A DNA stretch of 64,000 nt, taken from NCBI RefSeq assembly GCF_007483665.1, contig NZ_ML660189.1, positions 1-64,000 of the forward strand. Direction: 5' to 3'. Below, piece by piece: positions 60,029 through 64,000 of the stretch. The translations under genes were made by a program, and so were the position numbers. Source of the DNA: Catellatospora sichuanensis. GTDB lineage: Bacteria > Actinomycetota > Actinomycetes > Mycobacteriales > Micromonosporaceae. The notes beneath the pieces are model-generated. The model saw only the letters and a program-made list of their open reading frames with translations. It searched no databases and was not told the DNA's origin. How positions within the stretch are numbered: position 1 is the first letter of the stretch; every line of letters begins with the position of its first letter.

Positions 60029-61204
60029 GTGCGTTGGCGTTCCTGTGTGGCGGTTGTTGCCGGTGCCGTGATGGCGGTGCTGCCGGCGGGGTGCGGTTCG
60101 GAGGCGGTCCCGGAGGGGCCGCAGGGTGACTGGGTTGCGGCCGGGACGAGCGCTGCGCCGTCGTCGTCGGCGGCCCCGAGCGCGGCCCCCTCGCCGTCCG
60201 CGCCGCCGGCCGTGGTGGTCGGCAACCCGAAGGGCCGGGCGTCCGTGCCTGCCGAGGCCAAGGCCGTCGACACGGCGCGGCCGACCCGCAAGATCGGTAA
60301 CGGCACCCCCGCGAGCTGCACCTCCAAGGCGGTCGTCGCGGCGGTCGCGGCGGGCGGGGTGATCACGTTCGACTGCGGGCCGGACCCGCTGACCATCACC
60401 ATGGCGACCACCGCGAAGGTGAGGAACGCCAACGGTCCGAAGATCGTGCTCGACGGCGGCGGGAAGATCACCCTCAGCGGCGGCGGCAAGCGGCGCATCC
60501 TCTACATGAACACGTGTGACAGGGCGCAGGGCTGGACCACCTCGCACTGCCAGGACCAGGACCACCCGCAGCTCACGGTGCAGAACCTGACGTTCGCCGA
60601 CGGCAACTCGACCGGTGAGACCGCCGAGGGCGGCGGGGGCGGGGCGATCTTCGTACGCGGTGGGCGGTTCAAGGTGGTCAACTCGCGTTTCATCCGCAAC
60701 CGCTGCGACAGCACCGGCCCGGACCTCGGCGGGGCGGCGATCCGGGTGCTCAGCCAGTCCAAGGGCCTGCCGGTGTACGTCGTCAGCAGCACCTTCGGCG
60801 GCGGCAAGGGCCTGGGCGGCCGCTGCTCCAACGGCGGTGCGCTGAGCAGCATCGGCGTCTCCTGGGTGGTGCTCAACAGCGTGCTCACCCACAACAGCGC
60901 CATCGGCAGCGGCGCCAACCCGGCCCGCGCCGGCAAACCCGGCGGTGGCAGCGGCGGGGCGATCTACCTCGACGGCAACCTGTTCACGCTGCGCATCGCC
61001 GGTTCGATCGTCACGGACAACCATGCCGAGGAAGGCGGTGGCGCGGTCTTCTTCGTCAGCAACGACCGCACCGGCACCATGGCCATCGAGAGCTCCACCC
61101 TCCAGCGCAACCCGAGCGACGGCTTCGAGACCCAGGGCTTTCCCGGCATCTTCTTCCTCGGCGCCCGCAACCCCACCGTCAAGTCCTCCACCCTCCGCAA
61201 GTAA
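60029..61204 (+). CDS. Right-handed beta-helix lipoprotein
   Basis: The 391-residue precursor has a lipobox (VLPAGC, Cys22) so the mature protein is probably tethered to the outer face of the membrane. A Ser/Ala/Pro linker (about 35-65) leads to a right-handed parallel beta-helix (about 90-385) with recurring turn motifs (LTVQNLTFADGNSTG, FKVVNSRFIRNRCD, WVVLNSVLTHNSAIG, LRIAGSIVTDNHAE), as in pectate-lyase-like or polysaccharide-binding proteins. GGGGAI, GGAIYL and GGGAVFF Gly runs mark the turns. No catalytic residues of known lyases are evident; a carbohydrate-binding role is possible. The GTG at 60029 starts it, and its stop lies directly before a dispersed double repeat. Confidence 0.8.
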   Translation: MRWRSCVAVVAGAVMAVLPAGCGSEAVPEGPQGDWVAAGTSAAPSSSAAPSAAPSPSAPPAVVVGNPKGRASVPAEAKAVDTARPTRKIGNGTPASCTSKAVVAAVAAGGVITFDCGPDPLTITMATTAKVRNANGPKIVLDGGGKITLSGGGKRRILYMNTCDRAQGWTTSHCQDQDHPQLTVQNLTFADGNSTGETAEGGGGGAIFVRGGRFKVVNSRFIRNRCDSTGPDLGGAAIRVLSQSKGLPVYVVSSTFGGGKGLGGRCSNGGALSSIGVSWVVLNSVLTHNSAIGSGANPARAGKPGGGSGGAIYLDGNLFTLRIAGSIVTDNHAEEGGGAVFFVSNDRTGTMAIESSTLQRNPSDGFETQGFPGIFFLGARNPTVKSSTLRK

Positions 61205-61256
61205 GGAAGGGCACCTTCCCATCGCTCTGCGTAGAGGAAGGGCACCTTGTTAACGC
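61205..61256. repeat. Dispersed GGAAGGGCACCTT double repeat, copy 2
   Basis: Units at 61205 and 61236 (31-base period, as in copy 1 at 26125-26176), again with TGCGTAGA between them and a second unit followed by TTAACGC. It begins at the base after the stop of the lipoprotein gene. Confidence 0.88.
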
Positions 61257-61351
61257 TTCGGCCCCGCTGCCTGCGCGGGAGCGGCCCGGAGCGGGTGGTA
61301 CAGCCCGTGCCGCCCGAGGTTCCGGCAGCCGCGGTTTCGGCCCGGAAGGGG

Positions 61352-62554
61352 TCAGGTCGTCGCGGGCTCGGGCTCGGGCGCGGCCGTGGACACGGGACGC
61401 GGGCGCAGCGCCGTCGCCGCACCCGCGACGAACAGCGCCAGCACGGCGGGCACCGCCAGCGCCGCGGGCAGCTCGACCACTTCCGCGAGCGCGCCGATCA
61501 CCAGCGGACCGACGACGAACCCGAGGAAGCCCATGCTGGCGACCCGGGCGATGGCCTGACCCGCCCGCGCCGGATCCTGGCTGCCGGCGGCGGAGAACAC
61601 CTGCGGCGCGATGCAGGCCAGCCCCGCGCCGAGCAGGCCGAACCCGGCCACCCCGGCGACCGGGTGCCCGACCAGCAGCGCCGTCCCGAGGCCAACCGCG
61701 GCGAGCACTCCGCTGCAGCGCACCAGCCGCACCGGTCCCAGCGCGGCGGTGAGCCGGTCGCCGACCAGCCGCCCGGCCATCATCATGATCGAGAAGGCGG
61801 CGTACGCGGCCGCCGCGAAGCCCGGCGTGCTGCCCAGGCTGTCGCGTAGGTAGACGCTGCTCCAGTCGGCTGCCGCGCCCTCGCCGACCAGGCAGCAGAA
61901 CACCAGCACGCCGAGGAACGTCACGCCCGGCAGCCCGCCCCCGCCCGGCCCGGTCGCCGCCGCCGCCGCCGGGACGGCCGACGGGGCGAGCCGCCATCGC
62001 GCCGCCACCGGAGCCGTCACCGCCACGACCGCGGCGACGGCGAGGAAGGTGGTGGTCGCACCGAGCTCGGCGTACGCGAACAGCCCGCCCATCGCCGCGC
62101 CGAGGAAGCCGCCGATGCTGTACACGGCGTGGAACGAGGACATGATCGGCGCCTGCCAGGCCCGCTGCACCTCGACGGCGGCAGCGTTCATGGCGATGTT
62201 GAGCAGTCCGTGCGCGGTGCCGAACGCCAGCAGGCAGCCGGCCAGGACCGTCAGGTTCGGCGCGAACGCGGGGGAGACCAGCAGCAGACCGTCGGCGAGC
62301 ACGACGGGCAGCAGCAGCCGGCCCGTGCCGTACCGGTCGACCAGTCGCCCAGCGGCCTGCATGCCGATGATCGCCCCCGCGGCGAAGGCCAGCAGGCCCA
62401 GGCTGAGCGCGCCGTCGCTGAGCGCCAAGCCCTGCTTGATCGCCGGGATGCGCGCGGTCCAGGTGCCGAGGATCACGCCGTAGAGTCCGAAGAGCAGGCA
62501 GACGGCCAGCCGGGCCCGGTGCGGCGGGACGTGGTCGTGCAGTAGCGAGGTCAT
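61352..62554 (-). CDS. Major facilitator superfamily transporter (YbjJ-like)
   Basis: The 400-residue protein has twelve TM helices with the MFS loop signature after helix 2 (GRLVDRYGTGRLL) and matching GRLVGDRLTAALGPVRLVR in the second half. It resembles the YbjJ/fucose-permease-like subgroup (FGLYGVILGTWTARIPAIKQGLALSDGALS). The substrate is unknown. The ATG at 62552-62554 reads away from the epimerase gene; the 218-base gap between the two divergent genes contains no other gene. An acidic tail of about 20 residues (TAAPEPEPATT) ends the protein. Confidence 0.88.
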   Translation of the reverse strand: MTSLLHDHVPPHRARLAVCLLFGLYGVILGTWTARIPAIKQGLALSDGALSLGLLAFAAGAIIGMQAAGRLVDRYGTGRLLLPVVLADGLLLVSPAFAPNLTVLAGCLLAFGTAHGLLNIAMNAAAVEVQRAWQAPIMSSFHAVYSIGGFLGAAMGGLFAYAELGATTTFLAVAAVVAVTAPVAARWRLAPSAVPAAAAATGPGGGGLPGVTFLGVLVFCCLVGEGAAADWSSVYLRDSLGSTPGFAAAAYAAFSIMMMAGRLVGDRLTAALGPVRLVRCSGVLAAVGLGTALLVGHPVAGVAGFGLLGAGLACIAPQVFSAAGSQDPARAGQAIARVASMGFLGFVVGPLVIGALAEVVELPAALAVPAVLALFVAGAATALRPRPVSTAAPEPEPATT

Positions 62555-62772
62555 GGGGTCCGTCTCCGAGGGGCGCGGGCCGGGGAAGCCGCTTTGGGCG
62601 CGAACGTCATGAATGTATGTGCTTCCTGCGCCGCCCGCAGCCCGGTCGTCCCGGCGCCGGAGGCTGTATGCTGCGCAGTGCCCTGGCCAGGCCCTGGGTT
62701 CGAGCGGCGTGCCCGCTCGTGGCCGGCCGGGAGCTGACGAGTGCCGGTCGAGAACTGCGGGAGCCGAAAATC

Positions 62773-63666
62773 ATGTCGAACGAGACGCTGCTGGTCACCG
62801 GTGGTGCCGGTTTCGTGGGCACACACCTCATCCGGGCGCTGCTGGACACCCGCCCGACCGCGCGGATCGTGTCCGTCGACAACTACTTCACGGGCCTGCA
62901 CGAGAACGAGATCGTCGACGAGCGGGTCAGCTACCTCGACGGCTCGACGGTGGACATCTTCAAGATCTGGGCGGAGCACGGCTTCGAGTCCCCGAAGATG
63001 GTGTTCCACCTGGGGGAGTACGCCCGGATCGTGCAGTCGTTCGACGAGTTCGACCGCACCTGGGAGTACAACGCCCACGGCACCAAGGAGGTCATCCGCT
63101 TCGCCGCCCAGCAGGGCGCGCGGCTGGTCTACTCGGCGTCCAGCTCGAAGTTCGGCAACGAGGGCAAGGACGAGCACCTCAACCCGTACGCCTGGACCAA
63201 GGCCAAGAACGTCGAGCTGATCAAGAACTACGGCGAGTGGTACGGCCTCGACTACGTGATCACGTACTTCTACAACGCCTACGGCCCGGGGCAGATCAGC
63301 GCCGGCACCTACGCGACCGTACTCGGCATCTTCGAGCGCCAGTACCTGGCCGGTGAGCCGCTGACCGTGGTCGCCCCCGGCACCCAGACCCGCGACTTCA
63401 CCCACATCTCCGACATCATCTCCGGCATCCTCGCCGCCGCCGAGGGCGGCAAGGGCGACGGCTACCTGCTCGGCTGCGGCCGGGAGTGGGAGCTGACCGA
63501 GGTCGCGAAGATGTTCGGCACCGAGTACGTGATGATCCCGGCCAAGCGCGGCGAGCGCACCCACGGCCGCGCCGACAACTCGAAGGTGCGGGACCTGGGC
63601 TGGGAGCCGAAGGTGTCGCTGGACCGCTACATCGCCGACTTCGTGCGCGACAACCCGCGCCCCTGA
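62773..63666 (+). CDS. NAD-dependent sugar-nucleotide epimerase/dehydratase
   Basis: The 297-residue extended SDR has the Rossmann motif LLVTGGAGFVG (6-16), Asp36 in VSVDNYFTG, FHLGEYARI in the position of the usual LAA motif, SSSKFGN and the catalytic Tyr139-x3-Lys143 (YAWTK), and FTHISDIISGIL. It looks like a UDP-glucose/GDP-sugar 4-epimerase or dehydratase; the sugar cannot be named. The start is ATG 62773, with GGGAG ten bases upstream. It stands alone with a strong hairpin terminator right after its stop. Confidence 0.9.
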   Translation: MSNETLLVTGGAGFVGTHLIRALLDTRPTARIVSVDNYFTGLHENEIVDERVSYLDGSTVDIFKIWAEHGFESPKMVFHLGEYARIVQSFDEFDRTWEYNAHGTKEVIRFAAQQGARLVYSASSSKFGNEGKDEHLNPYAWTKAKNVELIKNYGEWYGLDYVITYFYNAYGPGQISAGTYATVLGIFERQYLAGEPLTVVAPGTQTRDFTHISDIISGILAAAEGGKGDGYLLGCGREWELTEVAKMFGTEYVMIPAKRGERTHGRADNSKVRDLGWEPKVSLDRYIADFVRDNPRP

Positions 63667-63674
63667 TCCGGTGA

Positions 63675-63713
63675 ACTGCGGGCCGTGTCCACCAAGCGGA
63701 CGCGGCCCGCAGT
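63675..63713. terminator. Terminator between epimerase and regulator genes
   Basis: ACTGCGGGCCGTGTCC (63675-63690) pairs with GGACGCGGCCCGCAGT (63698-63713), one G:U, loop of seven bases, followed by CTCGTTT. It lies eight bases after the epimerase stop and 34 before the convergent gene's stop, so it can serve both. Confidence 0.85.
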
Positions 63714-63746
63714 CTCGTTTCGGCAGCGGGGCGGCGGGCGCGGGGC

Positions 63747-64000
63747 TCAGACCCAGCCGCGGCGGGCCGCGATGGCGCCGGCCTGGAAGCGGTTCGCCGC
63801 GCCGAGCAGCTCGTACAGTCGGCTGATGCGCCGCCGCATGGTGCGCACCGACCAGTCCAGCTGCCGTGCCACGGCCTCGTCCTTCAGCCCGCTGACCAGC
63901 AGCGTCAGCAGTGCCCGGTCCTCCTCGGACACCGGGTCCTCGGCCGGGGCGAGCAGCGGCACGGCCGCCCGCCAGCACAGTTCCCAGTAGTCGATCAGGC
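63747..64000 (-). CDS. LuxR/HTH-type regulator, C-terminal part (runs off the right edge)
   Basis: The last 84 codons of a regulator are present, ending with a LuxR-type helix-turn-helix: LIDYWELCWRAAVPL, then SEEDRALLTLLVSGLKDEAVARQLDWSVRTMRRRISRLYELLGAANRFQAGAIAARRGW, where DEAVARQL and SVRTMRRRISRLYELLGA form the recognition helices. Many such proteins have an N-terminal TrmB-like or effector domain, which lies outside the window. It is convergent with the epimerase gene. Confidence 0.88.
   Translation of the reverse strand, partial: LIDYWELCWRAAVPLLAPAEDPVSEEDRALLTLLVSGLKDEAVARQLDWSVRTMRRRISRLYELLGAANRFQAGAIAARRGWV

Noticed and set aside
1-64000. tRNA, rRNA, riboswitch, prophage, transposase or antibiotic biosynthesis gene cluster
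   Set aside because: I found no cloverleaf-like segment, no rRNA-like stretch, no conserved riboswitch core, no integrase or transposase and no PKS/NRPS or terpene synthase. Short RNAs could be missed by eye.

Overview
The window is about 64 kb of very GC-rich DNA from a filamentous actinobacterium, most probably a member of the Micromonosporaceae. The pointers are GTG starts, tightly coupled TGA/ATG overlaps, the actinobacterial Kgd-type 2-oxoglutarate dehydrogenase at the left edge, a conservon (histidine kinase, roadblock, DUF742 and GTPase genes), an actinobacterial secreted chitinase with CBM5/12 modules, and dispersed intergenic repeats. I call about 50 protein genes. There is no rRNA, no recognisable tRNA, no CRISPR array, no transposase and no prophage, so this reads as ordinary chromosome rather than a mobile island.

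Layout. 1-2.9 kb: start of kgd (minus), a hot-dog thioesterase-like gene, and an OlsB-like plus PlsC/OlsA-like acyltransferase pair that looks like ornithine-lipid synthesis. 3-13.4 kb: two paralogous OmpR-type two-component systems bracketing an HtrA-type serine protease and a minus-strand RND exporter, which looks like an envelope-stress block; a 750-base gap at 6.9-7.65 kb is full of repeats and hairpins. 13.5-17.1 kb: secreted GH18 chitinase and a patatin-like phospholipase. 17.3-26.1 kb: membrane and signalling genes of poorly known function (HdeD/DUF308, DUF6325, two SHOCT proteins, a 1,250-residue zinc-ribbon membrane protein, an FHA protein). 26.3-28.4 kb: coupled ddaH-rocD (dimethylarginine/arginine-type deimination and ornithine transamination). 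28.6-34.4 kb: ECF sigma factor with a membrane partner, an SDR, a secreted CocE/S15-type hydrolase with a CRP-like box, a small membrane protein, and a YibE/F protein. 34.4-40.6 kb: an unusual membrane/ectodomain protein and a cvnABCD conservon.

40.7-50.7 kb is a glycogen/alpha-glucan block: glgB, a GT4 glycogen-synthase-like transferase, a debranching enzyme, a GH63-like glucosidase and a phosphofructokinase. 50.8-59.2 kb holds a GT-C mannosyltransferase and then a sulfatase island: a formylglycine-generating enzyme, a DUF308 protein, a ZIP metal transporter, an arylsulfatase carrying a histone-H1-like Lys/Ala tail, a HAD phosphatase and a metal-dependent amidohydrolase. 59.2-64 kb: a small secreted protein, a beta-helix lipoprotein, an MFS transporter, a sugar-nucleotide epimerase and the C-terminal part of a LuxR-type regulator.

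The most interesting observations are the cytoplasmic-looking sulfatase with a DNA-binding-type tail next to its own maturation enzyme, and four classes of small dispersed intergenic repeats. One repeat class appears to supply the ribosome-binding site of the downstream glucosidase.
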